In this document: positions 11,505 to 21,717 of the stretch, one piece after another
Layout: the number at the start of each line of letters is the position of its first letter
Position numbering within the stretch: position 1 is the stretch's first letter
Assembly (NCBI RefSeq): GCF_043555835.1
Contig: NZ_JBIGHV010000004.1
Coordinates: 434,001 to 498,000, forward strand
Length of the DNA stretch: 64,000 nt
Direction of reading: 5' to 3'
Origin: Pelomonas parva
GTDB taxonomy: Bacteria; Pseudomonadota; Gammaproteobacteria; Burkholderiales; Burkholderiaceae_C
Translations under genes and position numbers: made by a program
Notes under the pieces: generated by a model
The model's database searches: none
What the model was told of the DNA's origin: nothing
Seen by the model: only the letters and a program-made list of their open reading frames with translations

Positions 11505-11545
11505 CTTGAACGTGTTCTGTGGCGACAGCCAACGCCTCTTAGGCA
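11505..11545 (-). other. Possible remnant attI or truncated attC at the right edge of the array
   Basis: Minus strand GTCGCCACAGAACAC followed by the core GTTCAAG. This resembles the end of class 1 attI (GTCGCCCTAAAACAAAG then TTAGGC) in GTCGCC and AACA, and no attC stem or R'' is visible upstream. It is therefore either a remnant attI or the stump of another cassette. The comparison is from memory and the match is short. Confidence 0.35.
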
Positions 11546-11895
11546 AGATCGCTGCGCCCTAGAACATCCTGGGTTGTCGATCGCAAGCAGTTGATTCATC
11601 GAAGATTTCTCGAAAAACTGACGGGCGAGACGGTCATTAAATTTCCGGCAAAAGCGGCGCGCCGTTACAAGTTCTCGCCGCGCGAAAACCGCGGCCGTGA
11701 GGCCCGGATGATGCCAGCCCGCCCGCAGCTGCCACTGAGTGAAAACTGACGTTCGCCAGCGGCTTGCGGTCGCCGCCCGCAACGCCCAGCCCGCCCTAAC
11801 CTCCGCCTCACCTTCCCCTCACCCTGCCTTCACCCACCCTCCCTAGAGTGCGCCACATCGGCTGCGCCGCAGCCCGCCCTAGAGGAGAGTTCCCC
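11546..11895. other. Intergenic region between the cassette array and the protease gene
   Basis: About 350 bases. I translated the plus strand, where an integrase gene would be expected to start, and saw no recognisable tyrosine recombinase fragment. The last 80 bases are pyrimidine-rich on the plus strand (CTCACC repeats) and end in the AGAGGAGAG ribosome site of the protease gene. The protease promoter must lie here but I could not place it. Confidence 0.4.
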
Positions 11896-13440
11896 ATGAC
11901 CCAGACCGCCAAGATGACGCTGACCGCCACGGCCGCTGCGCTGCTGGCAGCCGGCGTGACGCTGACCACCACGGCTTCGGGCTGGACGCTGCCCGGCCTG
12001 CTGAAGGCCAAGGAACCCGTCACCGCGCCCGCCACCAGCGATGCCACACCCGCCAGCGCTGCGCCGGCCGCACCGGCCGCCGTCGCGCTGGCCGCCCCCG
12101 CCGCCGCCCCCGCACCGGCGGTCGCACTGCCCGCCGCCCAGGTGCCCAACTACCGCGCCATCGTGCAGACGCAGGGCCCGGCCGTCGTGGGCATCACCGT
12201 GGCCGGCCTGCACAAGGCGGGCGCCTCGGCCGACGCCGACGGGCCGGGCATGCAGGACGACCCGTTCTTCCGCTTCTTCCGCGGCGTGCCGGGCATGCGC
12301 ATGCCGCAACAAGGTGCCCAGCCCTTCCGTGGCCAGGGCTCGGGCTTCATCATCAGCAGCGACGGCATCGTGCTGACCAATGCCCACGTGGTGCGCGACG
12401 CCAAGCAGGTGACGGTCAAGCTCAGCGACCGGCGCGAGTTCGCGGCCCAGGTGCTGGGCAGCGACCCGGCGACCGACATCGCCGTGCTGAAGCTGGACGC
12501 CAAGAACCTGCCCACGGTGCAGCTGGGCGATGCCAAACAGGTGCAGGTGGGCGACTACGTGCTGGCCATCGGCGCACCCTACGGCTTTGAGCAGACGGCG
12601 ACGCAGGGCATCGTCAGCGCCAAGGGCCGCTCGCTGCCGGGCGAGAGCGTGGTGCCCTTCATCCAGACGGACGCGGCCGTGAACCCCGGCAACTCGGGTG
12701 GCCCGCTGTTTGACGCGTCGGGCCGCGTCGTGGGCGTGAACGCGCAGATCTATTCGCAGAGCGGCGGCTTCCAGGGCCTGGCGTTCTCCATTCCCATCGA
12801 CGTGGCGCTGAAGATCAAGGACCAGCTGGTCGCCCACGGCAAGGTGGAGCACGCGCGGCTGGGCGTGACGCTGCAGGACCTGTCCGCGCCGCTGGCCGCG
12901 TCCTTCGGGCTGGAGGCGCCGGACGGTGCGCTGGTGTCCAGCGTGCAGCCGGGCAGCGCCGCCGCCAAGGCGGGCCTGAAGGCGGGCGACGTGATCACCG
13001 GCGTGGACGGCGAGCCGGTGCGGGTGGCGGGCGACGTGTCCAGCCGTGTGGGCCTGGCGCGGCCGGGCGACAAGCTGAAGCTGGAGCTGTGGCGCGACAA
13101 GAAGCGTGTTGCCGAAACCGTGGCGCTGGGCCGGGCCGACAAGGACGTGCAGGAGGCCGCCGCCACGCCGCAGGGCGGCTCGCTGGGCCTGGCGCTGCGC
13201 CCGCTGGAACGCCAGGAGCTGCGCGGCTCGGGGCTGGACCATGGCCTGCTGATCGAGCGCGTGACCGGCCCGGCGCAGCTGGCCGGCGTGCAGCCCGGCG
13301 ACGTGCTGCTGGCGCTGAACGGCAAGCCGGTGCAGGACATCGAGCAGGTGCGCGACGCGCTGAAGAACAGCCCGAAGCAGGTGGCGCTGCTGGTGGCGCG
13401 GGATGGGCAGCAGATCTTTGTGCCGGTCAGGCTGGGTTGA
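11896..13440 (+). CDS. Do-family periplasmic serine endoprotease (DegP/DegQ/MucD type)
   Basis: 514 residues. AGAGGAGAG precedes the chosen ATG. An N-terminal hydrophobic signal or anchor (about 8-28) and an Ala/Pro-rich linker are followed by a trypsin-like domain with the triad His164 (LTNAHVV), Asp194 (ATDIAVLKL) and Ser267 (NPGNSGGPL), then two PDZ domains (GLKAGDVITGVDGEPV and VQPGDVLLALNGKPV). It degrades misfolded envelope proteins and may act in a sigmaE-type stress response. A Gly/Pro-rich loop with FRFFRGVPGMRMP sits where DegQ-type LA loops lie. It stands alone after the cassette island; the symbol is left blank because DegP and DegQ cannot be separated here. Confidence 0.93.
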   Translation: MTQTAKMTLTATAAALLAAGVTLTTTASGWTLPGLLKAKEPVTAPATSDATPASAAPAAPAAVALAAPAAAPAPAVALPAAQVPNYRAIVQTQGPAVVGITVAGLHKAGASADADGPGMQDDPFFRFFRGVPGMRMPQQGAQPFRGQGSGFIISSDGIVLTNAHVVRDAKQVTVKLSDRREFAAQVLGSDPATDIAVLKLDAKNLPTVQLGDAKQVQVGDYVLAIGAPYGFEQTATQGIVSAKGRSLPGESVVPFIQTDAAVNPGNSGGPLFDASGRVVGVNAQIYSQSGGFQGLAFSIPIDVALKIKDQLVAHGKVEHARLGVTLQDLSAPLAASFGLEAPDGALVSSVQPGSAAAKAGLKAGDVITGVDGEPVRVAGDVSSRVGLARPGDKLKLELWRDKKRVAETVALGRADKDVQEAAATPQGGSLGLALRPLERQELRGSGLDHGLLIERVTGPAQLAGVQPGDVLLALNGKPVQDIEQVRDALKNSPKQVALLVARDGQQIFVPVRLG

Positions 13441-13624
13441 TGAAGCCCCTCGTCCGGTCACGCCCCGCTGAACGCGGGCTGACCGGCCGGTCCCCCAAGG
13501 GGACGGCGATGCACGCGGCATCCAGCCGCGTGCACATCGCCAGCCGGGCCGGCTTGGGACGGCCCGGCGCTCGGCCCGCAAGGGCACCGAGTGACTAACG
13601 GAACGGTTACCTGACGCCACCAGA

Positions 13625-13650
13625 ATGGCGGGCCCACCACGGCCCGCCAT
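13625..13650. terminator. Strong inverted repeat, terminator-like hairpin without T-tract
   Basis: ATGGCGGGCC - CACCAC - GGCCCGCCAT is a perfect 10-base stem with a 6-base loop. It ends 5 bases before the start of the hydrolase gene, so it could terminate transcription from the protease gene or block ribosome access to that start. No poly-T follows. Confidence 0.45.
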
Positions 13651-13655
13651 CTGTC

Positions 13656-14411
13656 ATGAGCCCACTGCCCGCCTCCCGTGTCGTCGACGTGGACGGCCGC
13701 GCCGTCGAGCTGCTGCTGGCCGGCCAGGGCGGGCCGGCGGTCGTGCTGATCAACGGCTCGGGCGGGCCGCTGGCGGGCTGGACGCGAGTGTTCGGCGGCA
13801 TTGCCGCGCGGACGACGACGCTGGCCTACAACCGCCCCGGCATCGGCCGCAGCGCCAGGCCCGCCGACGACCAGACGGCCGCCGCCATGGTGGCCGGACT
13901 GCGGCGGCTGCTGGCCGTGCTGAAGGTGGCGCCGCCCTATGTGCTGGTGGGCCATTCCTTCGGCGGGCTGGTGGCCCACCTGTTCGCGCGGCTGCATCCG
14001 GCCGAGGTGGCCGGCGTCGTGCTGCTGGAGGCCACGGCGCCCGAGGACCTGACCTCGCTGAAGGCCCACGAGAACGCGGTGCAGAAGGGCCTGGCCTGGC
14101 TGATACGCCGCCTGGTGCCGCCGCAGCGCTGGCACGAGACCGAGCACACCGCGCGCTCGGCCGCTGAGCTGGCCGCAGCGCCGCCCTTCCCTCCGGTGCC
14201 GCTGCGCGTGGTGACCGGCACCCAGCCGGCCATGGCATGGGCCACCAGGCCCGCGCTGCTGCAAGCCCGCGCCGCGCACCAGCGCGGGCTGGTGGCGCTG
14301 TCGCCGCTCGGGCGCCAGGTGCTGGCCGAGAGGAGCGGGCACTTCCCGCAGTTCAGCGAGCCGGAGCTGGTGGTGGCGACGGTGTTGAGCCTGGTGGCCG
14401 CCAAGGCCTGA
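13656..14411 (+). CDS. Alpha/beta-fold hydrolase
   Basis: 251 residues, cytoplasmic. Oxyanion region INGSGGPLAGW, nucleophile elbow VGHSFGGLVAHL (Ser at about 109), and a C-terminal His in ERSGHFPQFSEPE complete a plausible triad; the acid may be in VVLLEATAPEDL or nearer VVTGTQP. The fold matches esterase/lipase-like hydrolases; no substrate can be inferred. The start is preceded by the hairpin at 13625-13650 rather than a clear ribosome site, which is unusual. The neighbours give no pathway. Confidence 0.85.
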   Translation: MSPLPASRVVDVDGRAVELLLAGQGGPAVVLINGSGGPLAGWTRVFGGIAARTTTLAYNRPGIGRSARPADDQTAAAMVAGLRRLLAVLKVAPPYVLVGHSFGGLVAHLFARLHPAEVAGVVLLEATAPEDLTSLKAHENAVQKGLAWLIRRLVPPQRWHETEHTARSAAELAAAPPFPPVPLRVVTGTQPAMAWATRPALLQARAAHQRGLVALSPLGRQVLAERSGHFPQFSEPELVVATVLSLVAAKA

Positions 14412-14527
14412 GACACTTCCGCATCGCCGACCCGCGCCACGCATGCTGGCGCCCAAGCGCCGATGGTTGGCGGCTTGCCGGGCGATAGCAACAGACGGAT
14501 CTTTCACCTGAACACGGAGAGAACGCG

Positions 14528-15628
14528 ATGCGAGTGCAACAAGTCATCCAATCCGGCAAGCGTGCGATCTGGCCCTTGCTTGCGCTTGGCCTGATCAATG
14601 GCCTGTCGATGCCGCTGGCCCATGCGCAGAACGTGCCGGAGTCCGCCGAGGCCTGGGCGCAGGTGGTTGCGCAATTGCCCGAGCCCAAGGACAAGCCGGC
14701 GTCCTGGCCGCGCAGTTGCCTGCAGACGATGAAGGAGTTTTCCGACGCCCGCAAGCTGAACTTCACCTCACCGGCGGTGGCCGCCAAGTACCGCGCCAAC
14801 CTGACCCTGAGCCGGGTGCTGGGCAACTGGGGCGTGCAACGGCTGCACATGCCGTCGGGTCCCAACACGATGTTGTGCGCCGACTACCCCTATGTGCTGA
14901 GCAAGTTGCAGGAGGCGGCGGGCGATGAGGCGACGGGCGTACTCGGCGAGCGCGACATCGAGCGCCTGGAGACGGCCATACGGTTGGGCGTCGAGAAAGG
15001 CGCCCAAGCCATCGCCGAGCGCGAGAAGGACCTGCTCTCCGTCTTCGGCATCCCGCTGGGCGCGCCACTCAGGATGATGGAGTGCCCGATGCCAATGGGG
15101 CGGGTGGTGCAGCGGCCCAAGTTCGTGCCCGTGACCTGCAAGCAGAAGCTCGGTCGATCCGACGAGCATGTGCCGACAGCGACGGTGTATTTCTCGGCAG
15201 CCGACTCCCCTTCATGGCTCGGGTCCATCGGACAGTCGAACTCGCTCGACCTGCCCAACCCCAGCTTGCGCCTGGACATCAACAACTGGCTGGTCACCGG
15301 CATTCATTTCGAGTCCAACTACCAGGCCGATGCCATCGCGGTGGAGGCCTTGACCAAGAAGTTCGGCGTCAAGCCCACCGTGACCAAGCCCACCGGCTCG
15401 ACCTGCCTCAATTTCCTGACCGGCGACATCGGGCCCTGCAGCGCCGACTTCCATCACATCACCTGGAACGTGAAGGACTTCATCGTGCGGGGGGAATGCA
15501 ACTACCGCGTGTTCCGCTGCAAGTACGTCATCCAGATGGCGAGCGCCGTTGCCGCGAAAGAGAACCAGCAGCAGAAGGAACGCGCCGAGCAGAAGGAACG
15601 CGCGCTGCGCTCGGGGCGGCCGCTCTGA
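14528..15628 (+). CDS. Exported protein of unknown function
   Basis: 366 residues. GGAGAG lies 8 bases before the ATG. Residues 1-33 form a signal peptide ending AHAQ. The mature protein has several Cys (RSCLQTMKE, LCADYPYVL, MECPMP, TCKQKL, TCLNFL, GECNYRVFRCKY), suggesting disulphides in the periplasm. The C terminus is a Lys/Glu/Gln-rich helix. I recognise no family. Spacing to the next gene is 46 bases and both run in the same direction, so they may form a pair. Confidence 0.72.
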   Translation: MRVQQVIQSGKRAIWPLLALGLINGLSMPLAHAQNVPESAEAWAQVVAQLPEPKDKPASWPRSCLQTMKEFSDARKLNFTSPAVAAKYRANLTLSRVLGNWGVQRLHMPSGPNTMLCADYPYVLSKLQEAAGDEATGVLGERDIERLETAIRLGVEKGAQAIAEREKDLLSVFGIPLGAPLRMMECPMPMGRVVQRPKFVPVTCKQKLGRSDEHVPTATVYFSAADSPSWLGSIGQSNSLDLPNPSLRLDINNWLVTGIHFESNYQADAIAVEALTKKFGVKPTVTKPTGSTCLNFLTGDIGPCSADFHHITWNVKDFIVRGECNYRVFRCKYVIQMASAVAAKENQQQKERAEQKERALRSGRPL

Positions 15629-15674
15629 AGCGCTCGCATGGACCGGCTGGCTGCGCGCCGCCGCCCGCCTGCTC

Positions 15675-16547
15675 ATGAGCGCCAAGCGCTGGGCCTTGGC
15701 CTTCCTCATCGGGCTGGCCGTCGTGGCTGGCTGGATCTACGCGATGCGCGCGCCCGCCGAAAGGCGGCCGGCAGCGCCCCCCGGGCCGACGGCGGCGGCG
15801 CTGCCGCTGAACCGGCCTCCAAGTGCCTTGGCACGCCTGGCCGAAACCAGCGCAGCGAGTGCCGTGGCCCCGCCTGCGGCACCGCACCCGATCACCGCCC
15901 CTGTTGCAGCGAAGCCGCGCATCGGCTCCGAAGGCTACGGCCCGCACATCGAACGCGCCCAGGCCGGGAATGACGCGGCCGCCGCCTGGGAGGCCGTGGA
16001 GTGGCTGCGGCAATGCGCTTCGAACGAAGAGAAACGCCAAAGCTACGAAGGTTTGCGCGGCGAACGCATCCCGCAGGAAATGCTGGCCCAGTTGATGTTG
16101 GAAGCCGACGCCGAAGGGCGCCTGTGCCAGACCGTCACCGCCCGGCACCGGGCGATGCTGCAGGAACTGGCGCTGCGGGCGATCCGGGGCGGGGTGCCGC
16201 ACGCGGCAACTGGCTTTGCGGAATTGGTCAGCCCCGATGACCTTGCCCCTGGGCTGCGCCAGGAAGTGGCCGACGCGATGCGCCGCGACGCGAACGCGGG
16301 GCAACCGGGGAGCCTGGTAGGCGTACTCGCGCGTGGCACCGCCTGGGGTCTGAGTGACGAGGAGCGACTCGCCTACCTCGTCGCTCTCGGTGAAATGCAC
16401 GGCAATGGCGGCGCTGCCTTGGTCAGGCAGTGGATCGCGCAACGCGCCATCCAGTTCAAGGCCGAGCCCACGCCCCAACAGTTGGCCGCCGCGCAGACCG
16501 TCGCACAGCAGATCATCGACCGCGCCCGCGCAAACAAACCGCCCTGA
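15675..16547 (+). CDS. Membrane-anchored protein of unknown function
   Basis: 290 residues from ATG 15675; the open frame extends upstream but overlaps the previous gene. Residues 5-25 form a membrane anchor, followed by an Ala/Pro-rich linker and a helical periplasmic domain (AWEAVEWLRQCAS, ALRAIRGGVPHAA, AQTVAQQIIDRAR) that resembles Sel1- or TPR-like helical bundles without clear repeats. No family is recognised. It is probably co-transcribed with the exported protein upstream. Confidence 0.65.
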   Translation: MSAKRWALAFLIGLAVVAGWIYAMRAPAERRPAAPPGPTAAALPLNRPPSALARLAETSAASAVAPPAAPHPITAPVAAKPRIGSEGYGPHIERAQAGNDAAAAWEAVEWLRQCASNEEKRQSYEGLRGERIPQEMLAQLMLEADAEGRLCQTVTARHRAMLQELALRAIRGGVPHAATGFAELVSPDDLAPGLRQEVADAMRRDANAGQPGSLVGVLARGTAWGLSDEERLAYLVALGEMHGNGGAALVRQWIAQRAIQFKAEPTPQQLAAAQTVAQQIIDRARANKPP

Positions 16548-16557
16548 GCGACACGGC

Positions 16558-17172
16558 TCAAGCCATGCCGTTGCCCACGAACTCCGCAAACCCCGGCCGC
16601 GTGCTCAACCGCTGCACCCAGGCCTCCACCGCCGGCAGCTCGGTCCGCGCGATGGGCGCGTTCTTCCAGCGCTGGGCGGACAGGCCCAGCACCACGTCGG
16701 CCAGCGTGAAGTCGTCGCCGGTCACGTAGGCGCCGGTCCTGGCGAGCTGAGCGTCCAGGATGCCCATGTGGCGGTTCCAGTTCGCCACACCGGCTTCAAT
16801 GGCCTCGGGCGTGGCAGGCACGCCGCGCAGCAAGGCCATGAAGGGCACGCGCCACGAGTTGTTCAGCTCGCCGGCCTGCCAGTCCATCCACTGCTCGACC
16901 TTGGCACGCGCCCGCGCCTCGGTGGGCAGCAGCGTCGTCGCGTTGCATTTGCTGGCGAGGTAGCGGCAGATGGTGTTGCTCTCCCACAGCACGAAGTCGC
17001 CGTCGATGAGCACGGGGATCAGGCCGTTGGGGTTCAGCGCCAGGTACTCCGGCTCCTTGGGCGAACGAAAGCCCGGGCCCCAGTCCTCGCGCTCCAGGTC
17101 AAGGCCCAGTTGCGCGGCGGTCCACAGGACCTTGCGGACGTTGATGGAGGGGAGGCGGCCGAGAAGCTTCAT
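16558..17172 (-). CDS. Glutathione S-transferase family protein
   Basis: 204 residues. N-terminal thioredoxin-like domain with the cis-Pro and glutathione-contact signature NPNGLIPVLIDGDFVLWESNTI (split here as NPNGLIPVL and LWESNTICRYL), then an all-helical domain with VTGDDFTLADVVLGL. The first helix begins SINVRKVLWTA, so a Ser at about residue 9 is the likely catalytic contact, as in bacterial beta/theta-like classes. It conjugates or reduces electrophiles in the cytoplasm; substrate unknown. It is convergent with the gene at 15675-16547, separated by 10 bases, and downstream of the BASS transporter gene by 13 bases. Confidence 0.9.
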   Translation of the reverse strand: MKLLGRLPSINVRKVLWTAAQLGLDLEREDWGPGFRSPKEPEYLALNPNGLIPVLIDGDFVLWESNTICRYLASKCNATTLLPTEARARAKVEQWMDWQAGELNNSWRVPFMALLRGVPATPEAIEAGVANWNRHMGILDAQLARTGAYVTGDDFTLADVVLGLSAQRWKNAPIARTELPAVEAWVQRLSTRPGFAEFVGNGMA

Positions 17173-17185
17173 GTCCGGCAGTGTG

Positions 17186-18037
17186 TCACCTGGATCGGCG
17201 CAGCCACATCCCGAACAGCAGCCCCGTCAGGTACATGCTGACCGAGTACAGCGCTGCCGGCAGCGCGACCGGGAACTGCTGCAGCACGCCCAGGGCGAGG
17301 TAGAGCGCCAGCGTCGAGTTGTGGATGCCTACCTCGAAGCCGATGGCGATGCACAGCGGGCGCGGCAGCCGCACCAGCCGGCCCAGGCCATAGCCAGCGC
17401 CCAGGCTCAGCAGGTTGAACACCAGCACCGCGCCGCCCAGCTCGCCGGCCGCGCCGAGCAGCGCCTCGCGCTCCTTGGCGATGGCCGCGACGGTCAGCAC
17501 CAGCAGCAACACGGCGGACAGCGCCTTCACCGGCTTGTCCAGCCGCGCCGCGATGTCGGGCCGCGCGCGGCGCACCGCCATGCCGGCCAGCACCGGCAGC
17601 GCGATGACGCCGATGACCTCCGCCAGCTTCTGCCACGGCAGCGGCACGACCTGACCCCCGCCGGCGTAATGCGCGATGGCCCAGTTGGCGATCAGCGGCA
17701 GCGTGACCAGCGACAGCAGCGTGTTCAGCGCCGTCAGCGACAGGTTCATCGCCACATGGCCGCCGAACAGGTGGCTGAAGAGATTGGCCGTGATGCCGCC
17801 CGGCGACGCGGCCAGCAGCATCAGGCCGACGGCGTAGAGCGGCGGCAGCTTGAACAACGCAATGACGCCGACGCAGGCCAGCGGCAGCACGACGACCTGC
17901 AGGGTCAGCGCCAGCACGGCGGCGCGCGGGTGCTCGCGCAGGCGGCGGAAGTCGTCCCAAGTCAGCGACAGGCCCAGGCCCGCCATGACGACGGCGAGGA
18001 CGGCGAGCAGCGCATTGGTCAGCACGGCAGCGTTCAA
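17186..18037 (-). CDS. Bile acid:sodium symporter (BASS) family transporter
   Basis: 283 residues with about nine or ten hydrophobic segments. The family pattern is present: an amphipathic WDDFRRLREHPRA, then LALTLQVVVLPLACV, and the conserved LAASPGGITANLFSHLFGG. Bacterial members import organic acids or keto acids with sodium; the substrate is not inferable. The ATG overlaps the stop of the small gene at 18034-18276 by 4 bases, and that gene overlaps the YdeP-type oxidoreductase gene, so all three are likely translated from one message. Confidence 0.88.
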   Translation of the reverse strand: MNAAVLTNALLAVLAVVMAGLGLSLTWDDFRRLREHPRAAVLALTLQVVVLPLACVGVIALFKLPPLYAVGLMLLAASPGGITANLFSHLFGGHVAMNLSLTALNTLLSLVTLPLIANWAIAHYAGGGQVVPLPWQKLAEVIGVIALPVLAGMAVRRARPDIAARLDKPVKALSAVLLLVLTVAAIAKEREALLGAAGELGGAVLVFNLLSLGAGYGLGRLVRLPRPLCIAIGFEVGIHNSTLALYLALGVLQQFPVALPAALYSVSMYLTGLLFGMWLRRSR

Positions 18038-18244
18038 GGCGGGTCTCCGTTGTGGGGCGGCGCGAGGATAGCGGCGGTCCAGCGGCCGGCGTCGTCACAT
18101 GCAAGACGCACCAGGCCCGGCCCTGGCACACCGCCGAGGCTCGCGTCGCTGAGCGCGGTCAGCTCGCGCAGCAGCACGCTGACGCGCTGGTCCAGCCGCT
18201 TGGCCAACCGGGTCAGCGCCACCGGCTCGCCGCCAGGGGCCAGC

Positions 18245-20548
<2,304 letters not shown>

Positions 20549-20570
20549 GGCGGGCACAAACTCCTTCCCC

Positions 20571-21581
20571 TCACTCATCGCCCGCAACCTCGTGCGTCGC
20601 CAGTAGCTCATGCAGTCTCGCAGCAATCAATTGCTTGTCGGGCAGTTGCAACTGGTACTGCGCCACCAGCGCGGGCGACAGGTTGCGTGACATGGCGTAC
20701 TCCACCACTTCGTCATCCTTGTCACGGCATAGCAGCACGCCGATGCTGGGGTTCTCGTGGGGCTTCTTCACGTCGCGGTCCAGCGCCTCAAGATAGAAAT
20801 TGAGCTGGCCCATGTGCTCGGGCTTGAAGGGCCCCACCTTCAGCTCGAAGGCCACCAGGGCCGACAAGCCCCGGTGGAAGAACAGCAGATCGATGAAGAA
20901 ATCCTGGCTGCCCACTTGCAGGCGGAATTCTTCGCCCACGAACAGGAAATCCTTGCCAAGCTCCAGCACGACGGCCTTCATGTGCTGCACCAGCGCCCGC
21001 TTCAGACCACTCTCGCTGTGCGGCTCGGGCAGGCCCAGGAATTCGAGGACGTAGCGGTCTTTGAACACCTCGCCCGCCGCAGGCTGCAAAACTCTCAGCG
21101 CTGCCGAGAGTTTTGGCGGGCTCAGCGTGGCGCGCTCGAAGCTGGCGGCATCGATCTGCCGCTCCAGTTGGCGCGAGGTGTACTTTTCTTGACGGCACAA
21201 GGTCAGGTAGAAGCGCCGCTCTTCGGGCGATTTGCAGCGCGAGAAGATGGTGGTGTTGTGCGTCCACGGCAGTTCTCTCACCAGCGGCGCGAGTTCTTCA
21301 TCGCCTTGGTAGGCCTCGTAGAACTGCTTCATGCGCCAGAGGTTCTTGTCGCTGAAGCCTTTGATCGTCGGATCGGCATGCGCGATGTAGCGGGCCAGCT
21401 CGGCCACCACGCCCTTGCCCCAGCCGCCCTGGGCCATCTTGTGGCTCAAGGTCCGCCCGATGCGCCAGTAGAGGTCGATCAAGGCGGTGTTGGCCTGCGC
21501 AAACACGCGCTGCCGCGTTTGCTGGATGTGGCCCAGCACTTCGGCGAAGTCCTGATGGCGGCTCTCGGGATAGTCACTCAT
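20571..21581 (-). CDS. PDDEXK nuclease of the YhcG/DUF1016 family
   Basis: 336 residues. The N-terminal half is the DUF1016 helical domain (ANTALIDLYWRIGRTLSHK, GWGKGVVAELARYI, NLWRMKQFYEAY, ELPWTHNTTIFSRCKS). The C-terminal half is a PDDEXK-type nuclease with Asp in FFIDLLFFHR and ExK in VAFELKVGPF followed by a Gln/Asn-containing HMGQLNFYLE. Family members are often found in variable islands and near restriction genes; the function is not settled. The ATG overlaps the stop of the truncated ydeP copy (ATGAGTGA), and the stop is 22 bases before the intact ydeP start. It therefore looks inserted at the ydeP 5' end. Confidence 0.9.
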   Translation of the reverse strand: MSDYPESRHQDFAEVLGHIQQTRQRVFAQANTALIDLYWRIGRTLSHKMAQGGWGKGVVAELARYIAHADPTIKGFSDKNLWRMKQFYEAYQGDEELAPLVRELPWTHNTTIFSRCKSPEERRFYLTLCRQEKYTSRQLERQIDAASFERATLSPPKLSAALRVLQPAAGEVFKDRYVLEFLGLPEPHSESGLKRALVQHMKAVVLELGKDFLFVGEEFRLQVGSQDFFIDLLFFHRGLSALVAFELKVGPFKPEHMGQLNFYLEALDRDVKKPHENPSIGVLLCRDKDDEVVEYAMSRNLSPALVAQYQLQLPDKQLIAARLHELLATHEVAGDE

Positions 21582-21684
21582 ACGCGCTCAACCCCGCGAG
21601 CTCGTTGGAATGCTCGGCCACACCCTTCAACTCGCCCCAGCCGCCCGCTGGCCCGTCGTAAAGCTCGATCTTTTGCTCGCTCAT
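21574..21684 (-). pseudogene. Truncated, diverged copy of the 5' end of the ydeP-like gene
   Basis: 36 codons then TGA. The first 17 residues (MSEQKIELYDGPAGGWG) equal those of the intact protein at 20548, and the next ones differ slightly (ELKGVAEH against ALKSVAKH). After NE the homology ends and the frame runs into LAGLSAYE and a stop overlapping the nuclease start. At DNA level the shared part is clearly diverged at third positions, so it is not a recent direct repeat. It may still act as a leader that couples translation to the nuclease gene. Confidence 0.8.
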
Positions 21685-21717
21685 GGCGGCCAGACTAGCA
21701 CTGCGCCAGGCATGGGC

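Larger units (their letters stand above)
7426..11511 (-). mobile_element. Integron cassette cluster lacking an integrase (CALIN), interrupted by an IS
   Basis: About 4.1 kb of visibly lower GC than its flanks. It contains five small genes all on the minus strand and attC-like sites at 7426-7482, 7791-7847, 8341-8433, 10682-10750 and 11117-11173, plus a half site at 8872-8886. The decisive sign is that each cassette's first half-core is the exact reverse complement of its own R'' box: GTTGGAC/GTCCAAC, GTTAATC/GATTAAC, GTTAGAC/GTCTAAC, GTTATGC/GCATAAC and GTTCAAG/CTTGAAC. That follows from cassette circularisation at attC. No tyrosine recombinase gene is present in the window. The insertion-proximal end would be at the right (about 11511). 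Confidence 0.85.

Noticed and set aside
11497..11532. TTG start at 11532 for the 11209-11496 gene
   Set aside because: It lies outside the cassette boundary set by the core at 11505-11511.
11546..11895. Remnant of an integron integrase gene
   Set aside because: Frames on both strands were read and none carries tyrosine-recombinase motifs.
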